From Orientallactaga sibirica (taxonomy: Eukaryota > Chordata > Mammalia > Rodentia > Dipodidae), in contig JAEOAD010000005.1 of NCBI GenBank assembly GCA_036365145.1, positions 2,790,001 through 2,854,000 on the forward strand: a stretch of 64,000 nt of DNA, given 5' to 3'. Numbering within the stretch: position 1 is the first letter of the stretch; the number at the start of each line of letters is the position of its first letter. Below, in pieces: positions 1-12,161 of the stretch. The notes beneath the pieces were generated by a model. That model did not search any database and had not been told where the DNA came from. It saw only the letters and a program-made list of their open reading frames with translations. The position numbers and the translations under genes are program-made.

Positions 1-206
1 CTGGTTTAGAAGTTCACTCAGCAACCTGAAGCTGTCTGCTAAGGTACCCATGCAATCTAATTGCTTTAGCATTTTGCTTTTATAATTAGAGGGTATTCAG
101 TCATTGACTGAATCAATCACTGACCATCCCAAATAAACTTTAGGTCTAACGTTTCTTTCTATGGTCTACCTTCATTCTTTTCCCCCATTCATAGATACTT
201 GTTTAT
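1..206. other. Unique AT-rich sequence
   Basis: No open frame, repeat family or regulatory signal recognised. Confidence 0.5.
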
Positions 207-332
207 TTTTATCATTTTTTAATTTTTTTGTTAAGTGTATAATTTGGACACATCACGTGTTGGCACCATCATTTCTGTCCTCCCTGCCCCCATTCCACAT
301 AGGGCCCTCCTCAATGGGATTGCTTCTACCTT
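207..332 (-). mobile_element. L1-like 3' end fragment, antisense
   Basis: Reverse-complemented, this stretch follows the 3' end of the element at 63340-63950: a 'gaggagggccct' segment, a G-rich run, the block atgatggtgccaacacgtga (compare atgatggtaccaacacatga at 63891), then a dgtgtc-type motif and an A-rich tail, which here is the T-rich start near 207-235. It is therefore a 5'-truncated copy in minus orientation. Assignment to L1 is tentative and rests on the A tail, 5' truncation and recall of similar rodent repeats; membership in the same family as the 63-kb copy is directly visible. Confidence 0.65.
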
Positions 333-403
333 AATTCTTAATGAATTTTTCTTAACCTAGAGTTGTATTCAGGATGGCAGCAAATTTGTGAGTAATCTAT
401 AGC

Positions 404-560
404 TTTTTTGTTTTGTTTTGTTTTTGAGGTTAGGTCTCACTCTAGCCCAGGCTGACCTGGAACACTCTATGTAGACTCTGGGTGGCCTCACACTCATAGC
501 AGTCCTCCTAACTCTGCCTCCAAGTGCTGGGATAAAGGTGTGCACTACCATGCCCAGCTT
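404..560 (-). mobile_element. B1 SINE, antisense
   Basis: A T-rich lead (the A tail of the minus-strand element) is followed by the reverse-complement B1 body: aggtctcactctagcccagg, then gctgacctggaac, then agtgctgggataaaggtgtg and the end accatgcccagct. It is a 7SL-derived, Pol III-type retrotransposon of full-length monomer size. The B2-type SINE at 575 sits immediately next to it. Confidence 0.9.
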
Positions 561-574
561 CATTTATAACTTTT

Positions 575-798
575 TTATTTTTATTTTTTATTTGCAAGCA
601 GAGAGAGAGAGAGAGAGAGAGAGAAGAGAGGCAGACAGAGAGAGGGAATGGGCATGCCAGGGCCTCTAGCCACTGCAAACAAATTCCAGATGCATGTGCC
701 CCTTGTGCATCTGGCTTATGTGGGTACTAGAGAATCAAACCGGGATCCTTTGGCCTCACAGGCAAATGGGTTAACCACTAAGCCATTTCTCCAGCCCC
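575..798 (-). mobile_element. B2-type SINE, antisense, with target-site duplication
   Basis: From left to right: T/A-rich tail, a (GA)n stretch at about 600-625 that is the CT-rich 3' part read backwards, 'gggcatgccagggcctct', 'catctggcttatgtgggt', and the head read backwards, 'ccactaagccatttctccag' plus cccc. A 14-bp direct repeat beginning atttataactt flanks it at 562-575 and 800-813, a clear signature of retrotransposition. Confidence 0.92.
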
Positions 799-812
799 AA
801 TTTATAACTTTT

Positions 813-1640
813 TAATGATTGGAACTTATACCCTGTCAATTATACTTTTTAGTTATAATCACTTCTATAATTTTTTGAATTTGGATCTTAAGCCTTTTTT
901 TTGGTTGAACTGATTTCAAGGTCACAATATTGAGAATTAATTCATCATTAAAATTTCCATTCTTCTACTGTTGAACTAACAGGCTTGTATAGACAGAATT
1001 GCTACTGAGTTTTATATTATAGTATATTTTCTGATTTGAAAAAAGATATTCAGAATTACAGTATTCGACTGACCAGTAATGATGTGACAACAAAGTTCAG
1101 AGTTACAAGGATAAAATCAAAGTGCTCCTTAGTCTCACCTACAATGATAGGCGTTTAAGTCTGAGAAGGGTCACCTCTCAGAAATTAGTGATCATCCCAA
1201 AAATCCAGCAGGGACCATTCACAGTTCTCAACAGCAAAGCAAGAAAAGTCACTTTATCGTCCCATCACTTCACTGCAGCACTGGAGAGTAACGCATGGTG
1301 ACTCTCACGAAGATTTTATGGCACCCATAGAAGCAGCCAATGAGAAGAGGGGATGGAGTAAATGCAAAATCAATACAAAGGAGATGGAAAAAAAGAAAGA
1401 AGAAGGAGCTGTAGCCTGTGGCATCATCTTGCTCCTTTTTGGCAATGCATGTGCATAGACATTATCGTAACTATGAGGCTTTCCCTGGGCCAAGCCATAA
1501 AGACCTGAGCAGTGCACAGCATCCCAAGGGCACTGAATCAGTCTACAAGGAGACGCTGAGGTCTAGTTAGAACAGCGATGGCAACGGCTTCCTCAGGCAT
1601 GCTGAGTGCTGCTGAGGGAGGGAGGAGAGGGAAGGACTTA
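813..1640. other. Unique sequence, no gene seen
   Basis: AT-rich to about 1100, then mixed composition. The minus-strand 70-codon frame at 1305-1517 has no recognisable domain and no splice or start context that supports it. Confidence 0.5.
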
Positions 1641-2866
1641 AGGGGATGCTATTGTATATATGTAATAGAAGAACAGATTATAGACAGGGGTAAGGCCTAA
1701 GCAAGGCCAGGGAAAGAGAATATGTAAAAGAAGGGCAGGAGGAGGGTCAGTCAAAATTCAAGATATTCTGAATTAGACTTATGTTAACCTACTTTTTTGA
1801 ATAATGGCACATCCAGAAGCTATAGATTGTTACTAGAAAATTTTCAGTGCCTGGGATGGGATACCTTCCAGGGAGTTGTTGGCCAGGGAGGTCCCTGTTG
1901 CCTCCAAAACATTACAGCTATTACCAAGGTCCTTGGTTTCCCTTGAGAAACAGATGGTAAGACCCTATTGATGAAGACCCCTCTTTCCTGAGAGCAAGGT
2001 CACTGAGAAATCAAGTTGGTGCTGAGCGGAAAGCCTTCTCCCTGTAGACCAGCCATCTGCAATCTGGAAAAAGCTGCATTGCATGCAGCTGCAAGGGAGT
2101 CAGAAATCATCAGTGGTGAAAACAGTGGACACTGGAAACCTCAAGTTTGGCCAGACAGGCCCAATGACCAAACGGGTGCAATAGTGGCATTTCTGCTCTT
2201 GGGGACGCCAACTGCTCCCTAATTGGACTGAAGGCCCTTTCTATGGGAGGGAATACATGCTTGGTACTAAAAAAAACTAATCAAAAGTCTATGACAGGGA
2301 GGTCTTGAGCCTTAGGAGTATAAAGCCTGCTCTTGTCTGGCTAAATGTATATATTATTCCCACCAAAGTGCCCTGAAAGCACTACACTTAATGTTCATGT
2401 TCACATATTAAGGCTACTCTCACTTCTACTTAAAGAAGCTTCTCTTTTCAGATGGCAATGACCACTGGGATGACCCAAAAGGCAACATAGTGCTGAGAAG
2501 AAGGGATGGAGGAGTGTCCAGCACTGAAACATCTCTGTCACACCCTCCAAGGCTCAGGACCCATTGCGGAAGAGGTGGCAGAAAGAATGTAAGAGCCAAA
2601 GGAAGGGTACGACTCCTTACAATGCAACTGTCCAGACAGAAATTAGCCTTGATATCCATGACCTTGCAGTGCCTAAAAATATACCTTCACAAGACCCTCA
2701 AAATAGGAGAAAAAGACGATGACATCACATTAAAAGAGAGACTAATGGAGAGAGGGAGGGGATATGATGGAGATTGGAGTTCTGAAGCGGAATGGGGGAG
2801 GGGAGGGAAATATCATGGTTTATTGTCTGTAACTATAGAAGTTGTCAATTAAAAAAAAAGAAGAAG
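1640..2866 (+). mobile_element. L1-like 3' end, degraded, sense
   Basis: Blocks shared with the copy at 15.8-18.0 kb: 'gatggtaagaccctattgat' at about 1952 (ctactgat at 16919), 'gagaaatcaag' and 'gctgagcggaaagcc' near 2005-2035, and the 'accctccaaggctcagga' block at about 2543. The block 'ggcagaaagaatgtaagagc' at about 2578 recurs at 63720 with one change. The end is a G-rich segment, 'ttgtcaatta', and an A tail at about 2850. The copies, A tail and orientation point to a non-LTR element; L1 is my best assignment. The left boundary is soft. Open frames within it (120 codons at 2490, 77 codons antisense) are not coding. Confidence 0.65.
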
Positions 2867-3690
2867 AATCCACTGGTGTAATCAACAACAGGAACATGGC
2901 TCCAGCACCATTTGCAGGGAAGCTTGTCAAATTGAGGGAAAGTTCAAAACCGACCCTGGACAGTAATGACAGAAGATCATGTGAAGATCTATAGAGACAA
3001 CGTACAACCAAGCCAGGGACTGGGCCGAATGTCAGGACAGCAGCACAGTGAGTGCCAGCCTAGCCGGTCGAAGAAGTCCAAGCCGTGCTTGATGGAGGCG
3101 GGGTCTATGGAGCCCTCTGCCGTCCTGTCCCAGTGGAGTTACGGCACATCTCTGAGCACAAGCAAGGTACACCTAGTTCCCAATGCATCTGCTGTGACAA
3201 ATCTGAGCCTAGCACTTCTACTTGAGAGTTGCAGGGGCTGTGACAAAGTCCAGCTAGAATCAAACAGCCCCTCCTACCACGGTAAGTAGCTAAACAGCAT
3301 CTTAAGAAAAGGATTTGGATGACTGGAACAAAGGGCTCAAGAAAATACTTGTTAGCCAATCATTCAGATCTATCTGGAGAAAAATTCAAGATTTTTAGCT
3401 GTAGAGTTTTGTATTCTGCCAGTGTGAGATTAGGAGAAAAATCCCATATGGATTGTATGGTCAAAACTACAATTAATTATTTATGTAGATTATTATTTAC
3501 ATGTTTAATTAATCAGAATTTCATATTTTTGGAGGTTTTGTGGCCCCCTTTTCTCTCTCCCCCTAAATGATCAAGGCTTGCCAAGGAGCTTCTCATCTAG
3601 AAAAGGGACATGGAATAGAACTTTAATATAGTCAATGAAATGTGGGATTTTTAATTTTTTAAAGGTTTTGAAGCAAGCTCAACAGGCTGG
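2867..3690. other. Unique sequence with one 107-codon open frame
   Basis: A plus-strand frame at 2966-3289 runs through relatively GC-rich sequence and meets a strong donor-like 'cggtaagt' at 3280-3287. No domain is recognised, there is no convincing polypyrimidine acceptor upstream, and the frame does not resemble a family I know. I do not call it a gene. Confidence 0.35.
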
Positions 3691-3691
3691 C

Positions 3692-3908
3692 CTTTTTTTA
3701 TGAGAGAGAGAGAGAGAGAAAGAATTGGTTCGCCAGGGCCTCCAGCCACTGCAACAGAACTACAGATGTGTGCCCCCCCTGTGCATATGTGCAGCCTTAC
3801 ATGCTTGCATCACTGTGCATCTGGCTTACACGGGACCTGGAGAGTCGAACACTGAATCCTTGGGCTTTTCAGGCTAGCGCCTTAACCACTAAGCCATCTC
3901 TCCAGCCC
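3692..3908 (-). mobile_element. B2-type SINE, antisense, long form
   Basis: T tract, (GA)n, 'cgccagggcctccagccact', an expanded middle section containing cagccttacatgcttgcatc before 'gtgcatctggcttacac', and the terminal 'ccactaagccatctctccag'. The middle is longer than in the common short form. Confidence 0.88.
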
Positions 3909-4150
3909 AGAAATAGGTGTTTATAACAGTAAATCTCAGTGTGTAAAAATGATACTGTGAAAACCCACAAAGAAAAGACAGTAATAGTTGAGCGGGAATG
4001 TGAGAAATAAAGCAGTGCCATGTGACCTTCACCTTGGACACTGGGTAGCTTTCCAAAGGTGGAGGAGAGAACTGGGGTTTCTTTTGTTGTTTTTGAAAAG
4101 CAAATATGATGAGGAACACAAAGATGGATGCCTGGGCATGTGTCTGCTTA

Positions 4151-4151
<1 letters not shown>

Positions 4152-4192
<41 letters not shown>
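4152..4192. repeat. (CA)n microsatellite
   Basis: About 20 uninterrupted CA units. Polyhistidine-threonine and polycysteine-valine frames across it are artefacts. Confidence 0.97.
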
Positions 4193-4195
<3 letters not shown>

Positions 4196-4407
4196 CAAAA
4201 TGTGAGCGTCAGGAACAGAGTGGGTACACAAGCAGTGTACTGTTATGAATTACTTGATAACCATGACAACCGACCTGTCTCCCGCATGTTGGTGGGAAGG
4301 GCTAGGTCAGACAGCTTTGAATAGGGCAGTTGGGAGGCTCCTGAGGGAGGCATCTCATGTCACACCCTTGCCACACCTGTCTCTGCTGGCCTGCCTATCT
4401 TGGCTTG

Positions 4408-4409
<2 letters not shown>

Positions 4410-4462
<53 letters not shown>

Positions 4463-4463
4463 T
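4410..4463. repeat. (CT)n-(GT)n compound microsatellite
   Basis: About 18 CT units pass directly into about 9 GT units. The 133-codon antisense frame across it is a by-product. Confidence 0.95.
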
Positions 4464-5230
4464 CTACTGCACGCCTGCACCCCCTGCCCAGGTGTAGGTG
4501 GACCACTTCTCTGAGCCTAAGTCCAATGGCTGACACACCTGAGGCAGGTGTACCAATCTCTTCTGAGGCATGGACTGCAAAAAAAAAAAAACTTGACTTG
4601 GCCACGGACAGGGTCGGTCTCCTCTCTCTGGCTTTAGAGCCATTCCCACCCCCTCGCCTGGGTCTCCCTGCTGGTGAGAGTCTCTCTCTCTCTCCCACCT
4701 GACTCTTTAGGGTCTTTGGAAACACACCCCTTTGCTTTAGGGTCCATTCTCGTTCTTCCACATGGGCCTGGACCCTGTGGTGTATTTTCCCCAGTCCCCA
4801 TCCCCTCCCTCCTCCTTGGCCCTCCCACCCTTGGCCCTTTTCTCTCCCTCACATCCTTGTTATATTCCAATACAATGTGGTTCTTGAAATATCACCCTTT
4901 AGTCGGGGTTGCCAATTCTCTGGTTAATTAACAGACAAGAACGCAGGATGTGGGGTTCTAGGATTATTGCTGAGCACCCCATTCCCCATGTTAGATAGCT
5001 CCCCATGTCAGCGGGGTCATAGGGATTCCGTCTTATTTCTTCAACTGACACGCACTAGTTCAGGAGGTGCCCAGGGCTCTTCACAGCTCTTGTCTTTCTG
5101 TGAACTGTTAATTCTGCAGTGGCTCTTCACAGTGCTGCACACAAAGTGTGGAAGGGTTAGTTCTCACCCAGTATGCCCTCAAGAGGTGAATTTCAGATTT
5201 CACACGAGGGTGCTGAGCTCACCTACAGAC
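4464..5230. other. Pyrimidine-rich unique sequence
   Basis: C/T-rich on the plus strand at about 4610-4860, with a short A tract at 4579. Several overlapping frames in both directions, none with a recognisable product. Confidence 0.45.
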
Positions 5231-5232
5231 TA

Positions 5233-5592
5233 GTGCATGCACTGATGTTGCACGGGCTGTTGTAGGTGGCGCTCGCCTCGCCTCCCCTCGCTCCGGAGGA
5301 AGGGGACTGCTGGGTGCTTTCCAGGCTGTGTGTTGTCCTGGCTAGCACTCTTTCTCCTCCCCTCGCCTTTCCTTTCCCTCTTGTCTTACTGTTCTCTCTC
5401 TGACAGCCATGGAGAAAGCAGCTTTCCTCTATAATGCCTGTGCATCATGATCTTTCTATCTTGCCTCAGGACCAGAACCAATGCGGAAGGAAGGAAGCCT
5501 GGGAAACAATGAGTCAAAATCAGTATGTCCTTCTATTTCCTCAAATAACAAAACTTTGTCTCAGTTATGGAAAGACGACTGACCATTTGCCT
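5233..5592 (+). mobile_element. Possible old rodent retroelement end
   Basis: The sequence around 5400-5592 ('gccatggagaaagcagc', 'caatgagtcaaaatcagtat', 'ttatggaaagacgactgacc') is reminiscent of the widespread rodent element whose end reads roughly 'gtaagccaaaacaaacc', seen better preserved at 60047. The match is by recall and loose. The longest ATG frame of the window (178 codons, 5434-5970) starts inside it and has no domain. Confidence 0.3.
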
Positions 5593-6639
5593 GTGTCTCT
5601 GCGAGTCCCCAGCAATGTCTGTATGCACCCGCTCTTCTGGGTTCGGAATGCCTGGGTCATATTTCTCATGGTCACTCATTTTCACATGTCCCTAGTAAAC
5701 GCACATGCTCCTTCCACAAGGGTAATGTTCTTACCTACCAACCCGATGTCCACTCAAGTTCCACCTAGACAGAGAACAGAAATTAACTCAACTTCCAAAC
5801 ATTGTTATATGATGCCAGCTGGCCAGTCTGGTGTGGATCCTTGTTTCTCTTCTATTGATGGCTTGGGCACTACGCTCGCCGCTGGCAGGAAGCGAAAGAA
5901 TGCACACTTGACAACAGTTGCCTTTTGCCAACTAGACCAAGGGATACACGGGTTTTCAGAGTTTGTTTAGGAATTAAGTTTAGAATTTCAGATACTCGAG
6001 GAACAGTGGAGTAGTCATTCTTGTTTCTCTTTGTCCTTTCAACAATGACATCAGCATTACAAATGTCCAGTGTGTCAGCTTTAATGAGTTCAGGTTCAAC
6101 TATATTCATTACGTGCTGAACTTGAGACTGCATCAGCAGGTTCAGATTCTTGTTATGGAACCTGGAGGACATTCATGGATGAAGAGTGAACTCCAGTCAG
6201 GATGGGATCCATGTGAAACCCGTCTGTGCTCAGGCTTGTGTAGCAAACTTCAAATCTGAGACCCAGACGTCTAACTCGTTAATGTATTCTAAAGCCAGGC
6301 AAGTCTTAAAGTCAACTGACATGGGAGGGTCAGGTCTAGATAAATGAAACCCAGATATTCTCCTACATTCTATTATTATTGTATAGTTTCCTGTGGACAT
6401 TTTATGTTCTATATTCCCATAAAGGAAATAAATAAGTGACTGCATGTTGCTAGACATAATTAGACTCCAACCAGATGATTCAGGGGATTAATTAACTTGA
6501 AAAATCTATTTAAGGACTTGTAACTCTATCAATAGTCCTACATTATTAATTACTTTTCTGAAGTTCAGAATGTTTCTAAATTCCCACTTGACCCTTCTGT
6601 GTTTACTGATAATTACCAACAAGGGATATAACTTGGACA
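5593..6639. other. Unique sequence, no gene seen
   Basis: Includes most of the 178-codon frame and antisense frames of 100, 75 and 65 codons, all without recognisable motifs. Confidence 0.45.
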
Positions 6640-6757
6640 ATTTACCATGTGCCAGGAAACGTGCCAGGTAACTTACATGTATGATTTCAATCAAACCGCA
6701 CAATCATAATGCAGGAGAGATATTATTATTCATGTTTTCAGGTGAGGGAGTGGAGAG
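6640..6757 (-). mobile_element. MIR SINE, antisense
   Basis: Order of blocks matches antisense MIR: 'catgtgccaggaaacgtgcc', 'aacttacatgtatgatttca', 'tattattattcatgttttca', 'ggtgaggga'. An ancient tRNA-derived SINE shared by mammals, strongly diverged. Confidence 0.75.
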
Positions 6758-7300
6758 CTGAAAACTTCCCAGTGAACCCCTGGTGAGGAGAAGGGAAATG
6801 CAAGCAGAAACATTTACCTATTAAATCAGATCACATTCACACAATCACCAATCTTTACCATGTGATTTGATTACCACAAGTACTTTTTGTTTCCTGTAAT
6901 AATAACATTGATTTTCCATCTTGGATGGACTATGCCCATAAGTTTTACTTACAATTACAACAATAGTTTTGTACTAAACTCATATGATCATTTTTTTAAG
7001 AATTAAATTAACATATAGCACAAAACACAGTTGTAAAGTATAATAAAGAAGTAAGGTATTAGAACAATAATCACTATAGGAAAAGTACAACTAGGCAATT
7101 GTGTACTGTGCAATAACAGTCACATTATTACTTATTTTTATATTTGCAATCTCCTTTCAACTAAATTATAACATGTGCAGTAAAGGAATGAATTTTGCCT
7201 GAAGTGAATTGCCTTCCTTTTGATATAAGGATTCGTTTTAACATAAATAATTTGGAGAGTCACAGTTGTAGATATTTGCCCAAGAATATAAGAGGTCTTT
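6758..7300. other. AT-rich unique sequence
   Basis: No frame above 60 codons and no recognised repeat. Confidence 0.5.

Positions 7301-7332
<32 letters not shown>
7301..7332. repeat. (GT)n microsatellite
   Basis: GT units with one TT interruption near the left end. Confidence 0.95.
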
Positions 7333-7334
<2 letters not shown>

Positions 7335-9751
7335 TTTTTCCTGAATTAACTAGAATTCAAAGGTCAAGAATGGCATTGTCTTGTGACTGTTCAATGGATT
7401 CAGCCCACAGCTTTATAGGAGCTCTTTTATCCACCTCACAGTTTTATTAGCTGGTAATGATTTCTTCTCTAGTTACCTCAGTAATTCCCATGAACCATTA
7501 ACTCTCAGCTCAGCAGTACATATTTGTAGATTGATGCCTTTTTCTTTGTTATTTTCAGTGTTGTTTTCAAAACCATACTGACAAAATGTTGTTTGTCATT
7601 ATCAGTTAGATATGTAGGCTGTATTTATTTATGTTTCAACTGCTTTGATAAACTGCATGTCAGAATCAGTCTAGGGAGGAAGGACACACCTTGACACCTG
7701 ATTTTCCAGTGATTTTCACGTGCTGTGAAGCCCTGAAAGCAGGCAGGAGACAAAGCAGAGCTGGAAGCAGAGCTGGGCTTCAAGGGCCTTCCTCCCCAGG
7801 GGCCTCCTCTAAAGGCTCCAGACCTCCCCCACACTGTCAACTGCTGAGGGCCAGGTTCTTAAACACATGCGTTCCGTTCCTGGGTACTATCTCAGATTCA
7901 AACCACCACCGTTTCAACATAGCGAACTCAGTTTATGGGTTTAGTTCACTTCCTCTGTCATGTTACTTCTATAGAAGCACCCTTCCAAGTTCATCCTTCC
8001 ATGATGGTCACAATGATTTATGAGGATTTTCTTTTCATGAGTTCATGACATTCACTTTTTCATAAAAAAAAAAAAAAACAAACTTGAATTGTGAGCAAGG
8101 AAGACATCCTTGAAATAAATGATGAGCGTCTACGATGAGCTCTTGTCCTCCTGGATTTCCTCACTTCCAGGGATGTAAGATCAAGGAAATAAACGTGATG
8201 CCAATTAGTGATTTCCGTCACTTATCAATCTTTACGTGACTTTTGTCTCAAATTACCACAAACATCAATGACAACATGTAAACCAGTTTACTAAAAGCAT
8301 TTTCACTTCCTGATTAGAGCGGATGGCTCACTAGGCTTCCTGGTTTGTGCATATTGATGGGCAGACAGATGTGCACTGTTGTTCGTACGTCTTTTCTTCT
8401 GTGTGTAACTAGATAAAACTCCTATCACTTCTATGAAAACAATCAATAATAAAAATGGTAAAATCCTCAGGAAAGAGGAGGTACGTGGAGATGCAGGCCT
8501 GTAAGAACAGCATCCAGAAGTCAGGTGGGCAAAGGACAAGGATGCTGCACCACAGACAGGAGGAAGGCAGGAAAGCAACCAGGCTGGTTCTACAGCAGAT
8601 GGCACAAGGGGCAGGGAGAGGCTACCCAGGCAGCGGTGTCCTGCTGAGACTACTGGAGGCAAAGGAGATCTGCCTTTGGGGACACTCATCAGACTAGATC
8701 CCAGTGTTGTGATCCAGTTAGGAAAAGTTGAATGGAACTCTGCATTTCAAAGGCATGACAATATAAAGACGCAGGCTGTCATCAGTCACTAATAACCCAC
8801 CTGGCAGGGACACAAGACCGAGTAGAAAGGGTATCACAAAATGTATAAAAATAGGGGCACACAACAGACACCTACTTTTCTTTACTGAAAAATTTTAATC
8901 TCTTTTCATATTGATTTTTATAAATACTGTCTAAACTATTGCCTGGTTTCATGTGAGTTTTGGGTCCCATTTCTATTTGTGCCTCTAATGAGGTCCTCCT
9001 CTTTTGACCCTTATCATGAAATTATCAGTAGGAATACAATACCGAAAATAAAAGAAAAGGGACCCAATAGAAATTATTTAAGTGTCTCATACATAGATGA
9101 CTGGGTACTATTTGCTAACAATTGTCATATGAACTGGACTGTGAGGCATTCCTTTGTTTAAGTCATAGATAGGAAGTTGGATAATCAATGGCCAAGAAAG
9201 TCCAAAACCAGGGAGTACTGTGTGAAAAATTTCTAATTTTCTGTTTCTTTCTGAACTACTTTGAATAGGCTTTTGACTGTAAAGCTTACAGAACAGAATG
9301 CAGCCTTGGCCTACAGGAAAGTGCCTCTCCTCTTGCTACTGCTTCTCTGAGTCTGAGACAGAAGAAGCCTCTGTACCAAGTCAACAAGTTACTGGAAAGT
9401 CACATTCTCTCTCATCATTGAAGCTGAGACTCATGTATGAACTTGGGTATGCTCCACACATGGTGGTCCTGACCTCAATATGACAAGGATGGATATCCTG
9501 TGGTTTCCCAGGGTCCTTTGTATGCATTCTTCCATCCACGACATCTTTCTGGAAGCTCCCATGTCCAAGGAGGGGGTTTGCATCCCCAATATTGTATGTC
9601 TATGTATGTCAGTCAACATTACCCCCTCCACCTACATGTCCATTTGAATGATAACTATTCTGGTCTCTGACAACACAAATATACAAAGCTCAGAGAACAG
9701 AGATGTTTCTGAGTTCACGTGTACGTCCCTTACTGAACAGAGAAGCTCTGC
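7333..9751. other. Unique sequence, no gene seen
   Basis: Contains an A tract at about 8063-8079 and unremarkable frames (128 codons antisense at 8303, 110 codons at 7691). None carries a recognisable domain or signal peptide. Confidence 0.45.
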
Positions 9752-9925
9752 CTGTCTTTACTGTGCCAGGCGCCCTTCTAGGCACCAGAAAGACAGCAGT
9801 GAGTAGAAGAACACAGCTCCCTGCTCTGGAGGTGGCAACACTGTAATGCAAAGGGGCTGCCAAGATGCAGATAAGGGAGAAACTGTGTGTCAGAGAGAAA
9901 AGTGCTAGGGGTAAATGAAGCAGCA
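9752..9925 (+). mobile_element. Ancient mammalian interspersed repeat fragment
   Basis: The opening 'tgtgccaggcgcccttctag', then 'gcaccagaaagacagcagtg' and 'gctccctgctctggaggt', follows a common mammal-wide repeat pattern (gene-poor L2/MIR-like, by recall). I cannot assign the family without a search. Confidence 0.4.
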
Positions 9926-10184
9926 ATAGTTACAGACAGCTGAGGATGGATTTTTCATTCCATTAACAAAAGAACAAAATCCCTCTCTGAGAAGTAGCCA
10001 TTTGAACAGACAGAGGATGAGGGAGGGAAGTGGTGGGTAGCAGAACAGTGGAATGTTCTTACTAATAGGAATTCCATGATGCTAGACCTGGGAAGGGAGA
10101 TTCAGCAATGTCAAGGGAACCAAGGTGTGGAGTGGAGGCAGGGCGAGGGGCTGAGGGGTTGGGAAAGAAAGAAAGATAGGAAGT
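9926..10184. other. Unique sequence
   Basis: Purine-rich near 10120-10180; nothing else recognised. Confidence 0.45.
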
Positions 10185-10369
10185 ACCGGGCATGGTGGTG
10201 CATGCCTTTAATCCCAGCACTCGGGAGGCAGAGGTAGGAGGATCTCCGTGAGTTCCACTCTGACACTACATAGTTAATTCCAGGTCAGCCTGGACCAGAG
10301 TGAAACTCTACCTCAAAAAAGAAAGAAAGAAAAGAAAAAAAAAAAAAAGAAAGAAAAAGAAAGAAAGAA
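10185..10369 (+). mobile_element. B1 SINE, sense, with A-rich tail
   Basis: Starts accgggcatggtggtgcatg, contains 'tttaatcccagcactcggga' and 'ggcagaggtaggagg', and ends in 'cctcaaaaaa' plus an A/G tail from about 10314 to 10369. The Pol III A box and B box region are recognisable. The 93- and 119-codon frames over the tail are not genes. Confidence 0.93.
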
Positions 10370-11470
10370 CCCCAGAAGGTGAAGGGAAGGAGAAAGCAGA
10401 GTGTCTTAGAGACTTGAGGCTTTCTCCGGGATGGCAGACCACAGACATGGCATGGCATGCTGTGACTAAACTGACAGCCACGCCTTGGCTGCCACTAAAG
10501 GAAGGGTGTGCTACCGAAGGCGATGTGAGAAGGACTGGGGCAATGCTGGTAAAGCTGGCAGCGGAGGGAAGAAGTAGCTGAACTCTGGACCAACCATGAT
10601 GGCTGATGAGTGAATATGAGCGAACATGGTGACCGGCAAAGACAGCCCTGAGACTTAACTTTGACACGTGGCAACACCATTTCCAGATGAGAAGAGCGGG
10701 GTTGGGGTGGGTGAGCTCAAGGCTCGCTTCTGCGAAGGGTGAACATAAGGTCGCATCCTGGTGGCCACTGGGGTTAGGAGATGGAGAGAGCTCTAGAGAA
10801 CACAGGGCTGGGGACAGATGCTTGGCAGCCGGCAGGGAGCAGATGGCATATGAAGCTGGACTGGACCCAACTGGGAGGGTCTTTCAGTTTGCTGCCCAGC
10901 ATTTTAAAAAGGAGGAAATATAGGACTTGATGTGGATCCACAGCATCCCATTTCTAAGTCACTTCTCACTCTCTTTATCCCTGTGGCTGCTTTCTTCATG
11001 GATAAGGCCTCTGGTCTCCACCAACTCCTCCAGAGGAGGGACCTCGTTCCTATGCCTAGACATGCATGGCGTGGCATAGATTGTTTCCCCCAACTGATCT
11101 GCAAACAAATGAACAGTTTCTGGTACAGAAAATGCACTGAGCTCAACAGTTTAAGAGGCAACAGTTCCTAGGAGTACCTTGGAAGATTAATAAGTCAAAC
11201 AGGAAAGGAAAGAAAGAAATATCCTGAATGGATTTTGCTGTCAGGCAAACCTAGAGAAAGGAACCCTGGACCGACAATGCAAGGGATTCTGGAGGGAAGA
11301 ACGGAGCATGGCCAGTGAAAAGAGCCACAGGAATATAGAGACAGCCGAGTCACGACGATGGCTCTCGTTTGTTAGTATCGTAAGCTGAGTCCTTCCAGAC
11401 AGGCTTTCCAGCTGCAATTCTGACTGAAGCTCCGAGCGTTAGGAACGGAAGGAGGACCACTGCACACCCA
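10370..11470. other. Unique sequence, no gene seen
   Basis: Moderate GC, frames up to 85 codons with no recognised motif. Confidence 0.45.
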
Positions 11471-11525
11471 CCAGGGTCTTTCCCATCTCCTCAGCTTTGA
11501 CGCCAATTCTCTCTGACCACTGCAC

Positions 11526-11565
<40 letters not shown>

Positions 11566-11626
11566 CACACAGCAGGGTCTTTCCCATCTCCTCAGTTTTG
11601 ACGCCAATTCTCTCTGACCACTGCAC

Positions 11627-11662
<36 letters not shown>

Positions 11663-11715
11663 AAGGTCTTTCCCATCTCCTCAGCTTTGACGCCAATTCT
11701 CTCTGACCACTGCAC

Positions 11716-11755
<40 letters not shown>

Positions 11756-11821
11756 CACACACACACAGCAGGGTCTTTCCCATCTCCTCAGTTTTGACTT
11801 AATTCTCTCTGACCACTGCAC

Positions 11822-11861
<40 letters not shown>

Positions 11862-11914
11862 AGGGTCTTTCCCATCTCCTCAGCTTTGACGCCAATTCTC
11901 TCTGACCACTGCAC

Positions 11915-11952
<38 letters not shown>

Positions 11953-12006
11953 AGGGTCTTTCCTATCTCCTCAGCTTTGATGCCAATTCTCTCTGACCAC
12001 TGCACA

Positions 12007-12045
<39 letters not shown>

Positions 12046-12106
12046 AGGTTCTTTCCCATCTCCTCAGCTTTGACGCCAATTCTCTCTGACCACTCCACAT
12101 TACACA

Positions 12107-12161
<55 letters not shown>

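Noticed and set aside
4360..4761. 133-codon antisense frame with an arginine-glutamate run
   Set aside because: It is read through the (CT)n-(GT)n microsatellite.
5434..5970. 178-codon open frame, the longest in the window
   Set aside because: No domain, no signal or membrane pattern and no homology that I recognise; its start lies in what looks like an old repeat end. A frame of this length is expected by chance in 64 kb over six frames.
10300..10667. Lysine-rich 93-codon frame and antisense phenylalanine-rich 119-codon frame
   Set aside because: Both start in the A/G tail of a B1 element.
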